From SpSt-1165 sp964391725 (GTDB lineage: Bacteria; Chloroflexota; Anaerolineae; Anaerolineales; Anaerolineaceae): a stretch of DNA of 12,252 nt. Positions 6,437 through 12,252 of the stretch are shown here, piece after piece (within the stretch, counting starts at the first letter, position 1; every line of letters begins with the position of its first letter). The notes below the pieces were generated by a model, which was given only the letters and a program-made list of their open reading frames with translations, did not search any database and was not told where the DNA came from. Made by a program: the position numbers and the translations under genes. The stretch lies in the NCBI GenBank assembly GCA_964391725.1, contig CAYMNB010000071.1, positions 1 through 12,252 on the forward strand, read 5' to 3'.

Positions 6437-7117
6437 ATGTTGAAAAAAACATTCATTTTTGGTTGTGCCCTTTGTTTGCTGTGCCTGCTGGCCGCCTGCA
6501 ACCTGCCTGACCGGCAATCCCCTGCTGAAGAACAGGAGTTTGAAGAAGCGCTGGAAGAATCGGTGCTGCAAACGCTGGATGCCATCTTTGCCGAAACCCA
6601 AAATGCTGTCCCTGCTATCGAAATCCTCACCAACACCCCCCTGCCGCTGGCCAGCCCCACCGCCACGCCCGAACCGCCAGCCACGGTCACGGTTGCCGTA
6701 GAAGCGACCGAGACCCCTCTGCCAACCGACACCCCCGAAGCGACCTTTACACCGACCCCCGTCGAAGAACTGATGACCGGGCCGATCTCAACCGCCTTCC
6801 TCGATATCTACTTTGATGCCGTGGTACGCCGCGATTATGGCTCCGCCTGGAATAACCTCACCCCTGCATTCAAGGAGCGCCGTCATGGCAATTCATTGCA
6901 GGATTACATCGACGGCTACGAAGCCATGAAGGTATGCGACATCACTGTATCCAATCCTGTGATCACCTACAACACCGGCACCTACGCGCGCATCTCTGCC
7001 CATTTCGTGTATGAAACCGGTGCTGCCTGCACTGTAACTCAGCACGATTTCATCGCCCATTTTGTCTACAGCGGCGCCCAACAACGCTGGCTGCTGGACG
7101 GCCTCACCTACCCGTAA
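6437..7117 (+). CDS. Lipoprotein with Pro/Thr linker and NTF2-like C-terminal domain
   Basis: A 226-residue secreted lipoprotein. The signal segment MLKKTFIFGCALCLLCLLAAC ends in lipobox LAAC with C21. Residues 30-60 are an acidic, possibly helical stretch. Residues about 65-110 are a Pro/Thr-rich linker (NTPLP, SPTATPEPP, TPLPTDTPEATFTPTP) typical of surface lipoproteins in Anaerolineae. Residues about 115-226 look like a cystatin/NTF2-like fold of the DUF4878 or SnoaL kind: a helical start (AFLDIYFDAVVRRDYGSAWNNLTPAFKER) followed by alternating strands ending WLLDGLTYP. No catalytic residues are evident. The frame is open to 6269, but the signal peptide begins at 6437 and AGGCGG lies 8 bases before it, so this start is chosen. 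It probably sits on the outside of the cytoplasmic membrane. Confidence 0.82.
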   Translation: MLKKTFIFGCALCLLCLLAACNLPDRQSPAEEQEFEEALEESVLQTLDAIFAETQNAVPAIEILTNTPLPLASPTATPEPPATVTVAVEATETPLPTDTPEATFTPTPVEELMTGPISTAFLDIYFDAVVRRDYGSAWNNLTPAFKERRHGNSLQDYIDGYEAMKVCDITVSNPVITYNTGTYARISAHFVYETGAACTVTQHDFIAHFVYSGAQQRWLLDGLTYP

Positions 7118-7129
7118 CACCTTTGCCCC

Positions 7130-7158
7130 TTGCGTATCCACCGCGGGTCTGTTATACT
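7130..7158 (+). promoter_or_regulatory. Promoter of the rpsB-tsf operon
   Basis: TTGCGT (7130-7135) and TATACT (7153-7158) are separated by 17 bases, downstream of the lipoprotein stop. A start near 7165 leaves a leader of about 175 bases before rpsB. The TTGC-N17-TAT layout matches the promoter at 6246-6274. Confidence 0.6.
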
Positions 7159-7164
7159 AAGCGC

Positions 7165-7342
7165 GGTCAAAAAACGAAACCTGAAGGCGGAACGCCCAAG
7201 GGAAAAATCACACACGTTTCTGGACCACTCCCCGCGTGCTGTCAAGGAAAAACGACAGTCAGGGAATGGAATGAAAGAAACGGAGGCTCCTCCCGTGAGA
7301 TTGCCGAACGGGCGGAAAACAAAACGCAAGGAGATTTAAAAA
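7165..7342 (+). promoter_or_regulatory. Long structured leader of rpsB
   Basis: A leader of about 175 bases separates the predicted start site from rpsB. It contains short inverted repeats: GGCG/CGCC (7186-7189, 7193-7196), CTGTC/GACAG (7239-7243, 7254-7258), and CCCGT/ACGGG (7292-7296, 7308-7312). The last lies about 15 bases upstream of the ribosome site AAGGAG (7328-7333). In several bacteria S2 represses its own operon by binding the rpsB leader, so a similar control site is plausible here. I cannot match it to a known leader family. Confidence 0.35.
7271..7339 (+). CDS. Possible 22-residue upstream ORF in the rpsB leader
   Basis: ATG at 7271 opens a frame reading MKETEAPPVRLPNGRKTKRKEI and ending in TAA at 7337-7339, three bases before the rpsB ATG. 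AGGGA at 7261-7265 could serve as its ribosome site. The peptide is strongly basic at its end, and the rpsB ribosome site lies inside it, so translation could couple to rpsB. It may equally be a chance frame in leader RNA. Confidence 0.2.
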   Translation: MKETEAPPVRLPNGRKTKRKEI

Positions 7343-8311
7343 ATGGCAAATATTTCTATGAAGAAGCTGCTGGAAAGCGGCGTGCATTTTGGTCACCGCA
7401 CCAACAAATGGAACCCGAAGATGCGTCAGTACATCTTCACCGAGCGCAATGGTATCCATATCATTGACCTGTCGCAAACGGTCAGCGCCCTGCAGCAATC
7501 ACTGGAATTGGTGCAAAAAACCGTGCGCCGCGGCGGCACTGTGCTGTTTGTAGGCACCAAGCGCCAGGCACAAGAAACCATCCGCGAAGAAGCCGAACGC
7601 TGCGGCATGCCCTATGTGACCGAGCGCTGGCTGGGCGGCACCATCACCAACTGGAAAACCATCAAAGAGCGCCTCAAAGAACTGGAACGCCTTGAGAACA
7701 TGCAGGAAACCGGTGAGATCTTCCGCCTGACCAAAAAAGAAGGCTTGATGATTCAGCGCGACATTGATCGTCTGGAATCACGCCTGGGTGGTGTGCGCAA
7801 GATGCCCGGCACCCCCGACTTGCTGTTCGTGGTCGATATCATGCGCGAAGCCACCGCCGTTCACGAAGCCAATTTGCGCAATATCCCCGTGATCGCCATG
7901 GTGGACACCAACTGTGACCCCAAGAATGTCGACTATGTCATTCCCTCCAATGATGACGCCATCCGCGCCATCAAATTGATCGTATCTTACATGGCCGATG
8001 CCGTACTGGAAGCCAAAGCCTTCTCTGAAAAAGACGAGGCGGAAGAAGAGACCAGCGCCTCCGATGAAGAAACCCGCCGCCGCGAACGCCGCGCCATCCG
8101 TGTGGATGAGCCTGAACTGAGTGACGAAGACCTGCTGGGCGCTTCCACCCTCGCCAAGATCGTTGTTGAAGAAGAAGAGACCGAACAGGTTGAAGACGAT
8201 GCAGAGCCCGTTGCAGAAGAAGAAGTGACGGAAGAACCCGCTGACGATGACATCGAAGAAGACGACGATGACATCGAAGACGAAGAAGAATCTGAAGAGT
8301 CTGAAGAGTAA
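7343..8311 (+). CDS. rpsB: Ribosomal protein S2 with acidic C-terminal extension
   Basis: Small-subunit ribosomal protein uS2, needed for assembly of the 30S platform and binding of S1 or initiation factors. The start MANISMKKLLESGVHFGHRTNKWNPKM and the stretches GTKRQAQETI, ERWLGGTITNWKTI and PDLLFVVDIMREATAVHEA are diagnostic of S2. The core ends near residue 235. The 322-residue product is longer than usual (about 230-260) because of a C-terminal tail very rich in Glu and Asp, ending EESEESEE. Part of the tail is a duplicated unit in DNA (repeats at 8243-8259 and 8264-8280). AAGGAG (7328-7333) lies 9 bases before the ATG. It is first in an operon with tsf, 33 bases apart. Confidence 0.97.
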   Translation: MANISMKKLLESGVHFGHRTNKWNPKMRQYIFTERNGIHIIDLSQTVSALQQSLELVQKTVRRGGTVLFVGTKRQAQETIREEAERCGMPYVTERWLGGTITNWKTIKERLKELERLENMQETGEIFRLTKKEGLMIQRDIDRLESRLGGVRKMPGTPDLLFVVDIMREATAVHEANLRNIPVIAMVDTNCDPKNVDYVIPSNDDAIRAIKLIVSYMADAVLEAKAFSEKDEAEEETSASDEETRRRERRAIRVDEPELSDEDLLGASTLAKIVVEEEETEQVEDDAEPVAEEEVTEEPADDDIEEDDDDIEDEEESEESEE

Positions 8312-8344
8312 GAAAGAATAGAAGTAGGAACAAACGAGGAAAAT

Positions 8345-8965
8345 ATGGCAATCACAACCGCTCAAATCAAAGAACTGCGTGACGCAACCGGCGTCGGCAT
8401 TCTCGACTGCCGCAGCGCCCTGGAAGTGTCTGACGGCGATATGGAAAAAGCATTGGATTACCTGCGCGAACGCGGCCTGGCAAAAGCCGCCAAACGCGCT
8501 GGCCGCGCCGCCTCTGAAGGCGTGATCGAACAATACTCCCACGGCGATGGCCGTGTGGGCGTCATGGTGGAAATCAACTGCGAAACCGACTTTGTCGGCC
8601 GCTCAGAGCAGTTCCGCCATCTGGCTCACGAGATCGCACTGCAGATCGCTGCCGCCGCCCCGCTCTATATCAGCGAAGAGAACATTCCCCAGGAAGCGCT
8701 GGATCGCGAGATCGCAGTTGCCACCGCCAAAGCACGCGCCGAAGGCAAACCCGAAAATATCATTCCGCGCATCGTGGAAGGTTTCGTCAAATCGTACAAA
8801 GAAGACAACGTGCTGCTCAACCAGGCTTACATCCGCGACGAGAGCAAAAAGGTGCAGGACCTGATCGCGGAAGCTGTCGCCAGTTGCGGCGAAAATATCG
8901 TTGTGCGCCGTTTTGTCCGCTGGGGGCTGGGTGAAACCAGCAGCGCAGAAACGGACGAGGAATAA
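8345..8965 (+). CDS. tsf: Elongation factor Ts
   Basis: Cytosolic nucleotide-exchange factor that releases GDP from EF-Tu during translation elongation. The N-terminal UBA-like module (residues 1-50: ITTAQIKELRDATGVGILDCRSAL) and the core contact motif TDFV (81-84) within VEINCETDFVGRSEQF are intact. At 206 residues it is the short form with one core subdomain, as in Thermus, rather than the roughly 280-residue form of E. coli. GAGGA (8336-8340) precedes the ATG by 4 bases. It is cotranscribed with rpsB, and a strong terminator follows the stop. Confidence 0.97.
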   Translation: MAITTAQIKELRDATGVGILDCRSALEVSDGDMEKALDYLRERGLAKAAKRAGRAASEGVIEQYSHGDGRVGVMVEINCETDFVGRSEQFRHLAHEIALQIAAAAPLYISEENIPQEALDREIAVATAKARAEGKPENIIPRIVEGFVKSYKEDNVLLNQAYIRDESKKVQDLIAEAVASCGENIVVRRFVRWGLGETSSAETDEE

Positions 8966-8991
8966 TCCGTCAGGATCGAATCATGAAGATG

Positions 8992-9030
8992 AAAAAGCCA
9001 CCAGAAAAACAAGATCGGGTGGCTTTTTTT
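8992..9030 (+). terminator. Rho-independent terminator of rpsB-tsf
   Basis: Arms AAAAAGCCACC (8992-9002) and GGTGGCTTTTT (9018-9028) pair with a 15-base loop, and the run of seven T ends at 9030. It separates pyrH from the rpsB-tsf transcript, which in many bacteria continues into pyrH. Confidence 0.85.
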
Positions 9031-9052
9031 CTGGCACATTCACAGCTATAAT
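9024..9052 (+). promoter_or_regulatory. Candidate pyrH promoter overlapping the tsf terminator
   Basis: A perfect TATAAT lies at 9047-9052. At 17-base spacing the -35 position falls in the terminator T-run (TTTTTT, 9024-9029), so only the first two positions match well. Transcription would start near 9059, about 24 bases before the preferred pyrH start. Confidence 0.55.
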
Positions 9053-9082
9053 CAGAGCAAGAAGACAAAGGATATGGGAGAA

Positions 9083-9811
9083 ATGGAACAGGAACAAAAG
9101 ATCAAACGTGTGCTGCTGAAGATCAGCGGCGAAGCCCTGGCGCCCTCCGCGGGTGTGGCAGGCATTGACCCCACCAGCGCCAATTTCATCGCCGAACGTA
9201 TCAAAGAAGTGTTCGACCTGGGCATCGATGTCGGCATCGTTATCGGCGGCGGCAACCTGTGGCGCGGACGCGACCAGATAGCCAACGGCATGGACCGTGC
9301 CAACGCCGACTACATCGGTATGCTGGCGACTGTCATGAACGCCCTCACCCTGATGGACGCGCTCGAAGCCATCGGCGTGGTCACCCGTGTGCAGACCGCC
9401 ATCGGCATGCAATCAGTGGCAGAACCTTACATCCGCCGCCGCGCCATCCGCCACATGGAAAAAGGGCGCGTGGTCATCTTCGGCGGCGGCACCGGCAACC
9501 CCTACTTCTCGACCGACACCGCTGCCGCGCTGCGCGCCATGGAGATCGGGGCGGATGTGCTGGTCAAAGCCACCAAGGTGGATGGGGTGTATGACATGGA
9601 TCCCAAAACCAACCCGTCGGCGGTCAAATTTGAATCGATCACCTTCATTGACGCTCTGCAGCGCCGCCTGAACGTGATGGACGGCCCCGCCCTGTCGCTG
9701 TGCATGGACAACAACCTGCCGGTACTGGTGTTGAACCTGTGGGAAGAAAACGCCCTCAAAAACGCCCTCAGCGGCGACATGTCCATCGGCACCTGGATCC
9801 GCGAGGGCTGA
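9083..9811 (+). CDS. pyrH: Uridylate kinase (UMP kinase)
   Basis: Phosphorylates UMP to UDP with ATP in pyrimidine nucleotide synthesis. Bacterial UMP kinases are hexamers of the amino-acid-kinase fold, unrelated to eukaryotic UMP/CMP kinases. Visible motifs from the chosen start (242 residues): RVLLKISGEAL (9-19), phosphate-binding GGGNLWRG (55-62), GGGTGNPYFSTDTAAALRA (134-152), and VKATKVDGVYDMDP (161-174). Length is normal. ATG 9083 is chosen because AAAGGA (9067-9072) is 10 bases upstream. ATG 9074 in frame would add three residues, with that site too close. It has its own promoter and terminator here. The frr gene that often follows pyrH is absent from this window. Confidence 0.96.
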   Translation: MEQEQKIKRVLLKISGEALAPSAGVAGIDPTSANFIAERIKEVFDLGIDVGIVIGGGNLWRGRDQIANGMDRANADYIGMLATVMNALTLMDALEAIGVVTRVQTAIGMQSVAEPYIRRRAIRHMEKGRVVIFGGGTGNPYFSTDTAAALRAMEIGADVLVKATKVDGVYDMDPKTNPSAVKFESITFIDALQRRLNVMDGPALSLCMDNNLPVLVLNLWEENALKNALSGDMSIGTWIREG

Positions 9812-9890
9812 CCTCGCTCAAAAAGAGTGTCTTTTCGCCGACCGCAGCGAGTGGCATAATCGAAAAGGCTCAGAGTGAGCAATGATTAAG

Positions 9891-9928
9891 ACACCTGGTT
9901 TACGAGAAAAAACCAGGTGTTGTGTTTT
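9891..9928 (+). terminator. Rho-independent terminator after pyrH
   Basis: Arms ACACCTGGTTT (9891-9901) and AAACCAGGTGT (9910-9920) form a perfect 11-bp stem with an 8-base loop, followed by TGTGTTTT. The roughly 80 bases between the pyrH stop and this stem hold a minor repeat (GCGAGG/CCTCGC, 9801-9806 and 9812-9817) and no gene. Confidence 0.85.
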
Positions 9929-9981
9929 AAAGAGAAGGCAGCGACGGCACAAATCCCATGGTTCATTTGAAAATCCCAGCA

Positions 9982-9990
9982 TGATACAAT
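9982..9990 (+). promoter_or_regulatory. Extended -10 promoter of the Nif3-like gene
   Basis: TGA followed by TACAAT (9985-9990) is an extended -10 element. TTGAAA upstream is only 12 bases away, too close for a -35. A start near 9997 gives a leader of about 30 bases. Confidence 0.5.
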
Positions 9991-10026
9991 TCACAAACCA
10001 TTAATCGCACAATTAAGGAATGTACC

Positions 10027-10839
10027 ATGACCATTCAAGAGATTATTAACGCAATTCTTGCCTATCACCCTGATCTCGGTGACCGCCGCACCTGCGATGT
10101 CATCATCGGCAGCGACCCTGACAGGGAATGCATCGGTATTGCGGTATCCATCGCCCCCACCGTCGCCGTGATCCGCAAAGCAATCGAACTGGGCGCGAAT
10201 TTCATCCTTGTGCATGAACCCACCTTTTACAGCGGCTACGATGATGAATGCGAGTGGCTGGCAGGCAACGAGGTTTATGAGGAAAAACGCCAGCTTTTAC
10301 TCAATCATGGCATCGTCATCTACCGCGACCATGACCATATTCACACCCACCGACCCGACGGCATCTTTCACTACATGATGAAACAGTTAGGCTGGTTGGA
10401 ATACACACAACCGGGCGCGGGATTAATGTCGCAGATCAAACTGCCCGAAACAACCTTCGGTGAACTGGTGCAGCATGTCAAGCAAGCCATGGGGCTGGAG
10501 ACCATCCGCTACATCGGCAACCTGGACGCCAAAGTCTCCACCGTCGGATTCTGCGGCCATCTGCTGCCCAACGAGAGCACCAACTGGAGCAACAATGAGC
10601 AGGTGGCGGCCGCCTGGCAATATGACGTGGTCATTCCAGGCGAGGTGGTCGAATGGACGCTGCCGCTGTATATCCAGGATGCCGCCCTGCTGGGTAAAGC
10701 CAAAGGCATGATCCTGCCCGGGCATTTCATCCAGGAAGAAGCCGGCATGCGCTGGGCGGAAGCATGGCTGCGCCCGCTCGTCGGCGATGAGCTGCCCATT
10801 ACGTTTGTGTCTGCCGGGGATATGTTTCAGTATATGTAG
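10027..10839 (+). CDS. Nif3 / DUF34-family dinuclear metal protein
   Basis: A 270-residue cytosolic protein of the Nif3-like family, sometimes annotated as GTP cyclohydrolase 1 type 2 homologue. Its true function is unsettled, and a metal-related role is usually suggested. GANFILVHEPTFYSG (56-70) corresponds to the family's metal-binding A-x-x-x-I-x-H-H-P segment, with the second His replaced by Glu (H63-E64-P). YRDHDHIHTHRPDGIF (99-114) supplies a dense set of further ligands (D101, H102, D103, H104, H106, H108). Near the C-terminus, LPGHFIQEEAGM carries the usual G-H...E-x-G/A-M pair. There is no inserted PII-like domain. AAGGA (10015-10019) lies 7 bases before the ATG. It stands alone between two terminator-like structures. 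Confidence 0.85.
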   Translation: MTIQEIINAILAYHPDLGDRRTCDVIIGSDPDRECIGIAVSIAPTVAVIRKAIELGANFILVHEPTFYSGYDDECEWLAGNEVYEEKRQLLLNHGIVIYRDHDHIHTHRPDGIFHYMMKQLGWLEYTQPGAGLMSQIKLPETTFGELVQHVKQAMGLETIRYIGNLDAKVSTVGFCGHLLPNESTNWSNNEQVAAAWQYDVVIPGEVVEWTLPLYIQDAALLGKAKGMILPGHFIQEEAGMRWAEAWLRPLVGDELPITFVSAGDMFQYM

Positions 10840-10861
10840 GGAAGAGATTATGTTCTTCAGA

Positions 10862-10917
10862 TAACAGAATTGCTATCATCTAAGATAGTAGCGGCGGAAG
10901 GTCTACCACCGCTGTTA
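10862..10917. terminator. Nested inverted repeats between convergent genes
   Basis: Three pairs of arms occur: TAACAG/CTGTTA (10862-10867, 10912-10917), CTATC/GATAG (10873-10877, 10884-10888), and AGCGGCGG/CCACCGCT (10890-10897, 10906-10913, one mismatch). The last is followed by GTTATTATCCCTTT. The first and third share two bases, so they compete partly. The position between converging genes suggests a two-way terminator. Confidence 0.45.
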
Positions 10918-12252
10918 TTATCCCTTTAAAATTTTTTTCGCTTCTGCTAAATCTATTTTAGCCTTGTGACCATATTTCTCAAGCAAGTTGAGTAAATTGT
11001 TACCATTCAACAAGGTCAATGGTTTCCCTTTCGCAAATTCATATGAATCCGCACCATAATTTGATGTTGTTACAATAATTCCTTTTGCTGCTCCTTCGTT
11101 GATAACAGCTCCATAAAGGTCACGTATTGCTGAAACACCAACGGTGTTCGTATAGCGTTTTGCTTGAATAACAATTTTGCCACCTCGGATTGGGTCTGGA
11201 TCAAATGCTACAGCATCAATTCCACCATCACGACTGGCACGTGTTACTTTTACTTCACCGCCATTGCTTTGGAATTCTTTTTCGAAAATCTCGCGAATCA
11301 AATGTTCAAAATCTTCCCAATCCATTGCAGCAAGGTTTGTTTCTTCACCAACATAATCTGCGACATTATAACTGGAGATAAAACGTTGATCTTCTTTGTC
11401 AATCACCATGATTGGTGCTATGGGTGTGAGGCTGTATAATTTTGCACTGCTAATTCCTTTTAGGTTGTTAAAGCAGGCTTTTGGTTCAACATTTGCAAGA
11501 TTAAGTTGAGTGAATTCTTCTTTATTTGCTTGGATCGAAAGAATGCAGGCCATTTGTTTTTTTCCTGTTGCTGGATCAATTGAGTTCACATAGCCATTAA
11601 ACACAACCAGCGATAAGTTGTCATTAATATCAGCATCAAATAATTCATAGAGTGTTCTAAGAGCAACCTGAAAGAGGGCTTCATCATATTGCCTATTAGT
11701 CTCAGTTTGTGATATATGCCTTTCAACAAATTCATCTCGTGTCTGGATGTATTTGACTTCCTTCAAGGTAGGCAACTGAGACATGTCTGGCAATTCATAG
11801 TCCAGAATCAATATCTTATTTTCTATATCCATATCCATTTCATATGTACTTGGGAAATAGTCAGGATATGAAGATTTATCTAAAATTTCCTGAAAATATG
11901 AAAATATTGCTTCAGGCTCGTAAGCATAGAATCTCTTTATCTTTTCATCAATAAGATTGTTAGCTTCTTCTTGTTCTTTTTCAAACTGGGCTAATGCTTC
12001 TTCCCACTCTTTACATTTTTGTTCAAACTCATATTCAATTTTTTGCCTTTCTTTTTCCCAGTTTTCCAGTGCAGAGAGCCATTCTGTTTGCGCTTTTTCC
12101 TCCTTTTCCTGTTTTCGCTTTTTGAAAACCTTGTCTTTGAATTTTAATTCTGGGGCAAAGTCAATTAGCTGTGGCTTTTTAGATATGGAGGGGGGTTTAG
12201 GTTGAGGAGTTGGAAATTTTGAATGATCTTTTGATAATTCCCAATTTATTGC
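10918..12252 (-). CDS. Mrr-type restriction endonuclease with N-terminal coiled coil (5'-partial)
   Basis: A predicted DNA-cleaving enzyme of the Mrr_cat group (PD-(D/E)XK fold). In many bacteria such proteins cut modified or foreign DNA. The frame is open from the window edge (12252) without a stop, so at least 444 residues are visible and the true start lies outside. The ATG at 11838 is internal. Visible residues about 10-30 are Pro-rich. About 40-110 are a highly charged Lys/Glu/Gln coiled coil with spaced Trp (EWLSALENWEKERQKIEYEFEQ). A middle domain follows. The nuclease domain spans about 310-428: WEDFEHLIREIF, GGEVKVTRASRDGGIDAVAF with D342 and D346, and IVIQAKRY with Q363-A-K365 as the catalytic Q-x-K. 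GAVINEGAAKGIIVTTS is also typical of Mrr. Codons are AT-rich, unlike the adjacent core genes, suggesting transfer. It converges on the Nif3-like gene. Confidence 0.88.
   Translation of the reverse strand, partial: AINWELSKDHSKFPTPQPKPPSISKKPQLIDFAPELKFKDKVFKKRKQEKEEKAQTEWLSALENWEKERQKIEYEFEQKCKEWEEALAQFEKEQEEANNLIDEKIKRFYAYEPEAIFSYFQEILDKSSYPDYFPSTYEMDMDIENKILILDYELPDMSQLPTLKEVKYIQTRDEFVERHISQTETNRQYDEALFQVALRTLYELFDADINDNLSLVVFNGYVNSIDPATGKKQMACILSIQANKEEFTQLNLANVEPKACFNNLKGISSAKLYSLTPIAPIMVIDKEDQRFISSYNVADYVGEETNLAAMDWEDFEHLIREIFEKEFQSNGGEVKVTRASRDGGIDAVAFDPDPIRGGKIVIQAKRYTNTVGVSAIRDLYGAVINEGAAKGIIVTTSNYGADSYEFAKGKPLTLLNGNNLLNLLEKYGHKAKIDLAEAKKILKG

Noticed and set aside
7130..7270. Longer 69-codon version of the rpsB leader ORF
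   Set aside because: Its first part overlaps the -35 and -10 of the predicted rpsB promoter, so it could not be translated from that transcript.
7778..8542. Open frame of 254 codons on the minus strand across rpsB and tsf
   Set aside because: It is antisense to two certain genes and its Phe/Gly/Asp-rich sequence is what reversed GC-rich codons give. It has no domain.
9801..9817. GCGAGG/CCTCGC hairpin over the pyrH stop as a terminator
   Set aside because: The stem is short, partly coding and lacks a T-tract; the strong terminator at 9891-9928 explains the gene end.

Overview
The window looks like a piece of chromosome from a Chloroflexota (Anaerolineae-like) bacterium. The basis is moderate: two lipoproteins with long low-complexity linkers, one of them Pro/Thr-rich with repeated TPTP-type motifs, an rpsB with a long acidic tail, a short-form EF-Ts, and a GC-rich core. 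No rRNA, tRNA or CRISPR array was recognised, and no gene-free gap exceeds 300 bases.

Left edge and island 1 (1-4656). The 3' end of what is probably an esterase gene ends at 74 and is closed by a strong terminator at 97-131. An obviously AT-rich four-gene block follows, all on +, with TAATG and ATGNNTAG overlaps or a 5-base gap between genes. It encodes a PvuII-type N4-cytosine DNA methyltransferase, a compact superfamily II helicase, a predicted PD-(D/E)XK nuclease with a BamHI-like E-x-E active site, and a MORC/MutL-like GHKL ATPase. Together they form a complete predicted restriction-modification or anti-phage system: the methylase would mark self, while the MORC clamp and helicase would use ATP to license the nuclease. 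This is the most interesting content of the window.

Core block (about 4740-10840), GC-rich. On the minus strand lie a dual-specificity-type phosphatase, a small unknown protein directly upstream of it, and a lipoprotein whose C-terminus looks like a cytochrome c domain without its haem cysteines. On the plus strand lie a second lipoprotein with an NTF2-like C-terminus, then rpsB-tsf (ribosomal protein S2 and EF-Ts), a terminator, pyrH (UMP kinase) from its own promoter, a terminator, and a Nif3/DUF34-family metal protein. The rpsB mRNA has a leader of about 175 bases with small hairpins and a possible 22-codon upstream ORF.

Right edge (10918-12252). A second AT-rich gene on the minus strand encodes an Mrr-type restriction endonuclease with an N-terminal charged coiled coil. 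Its reading frame stays open to the window end, so it is 5'-truncated and longer than its first internal ATG would suggest. The ordinary core block is therefore flanked on both sides by AT-rich DNA-targeting defence genes.
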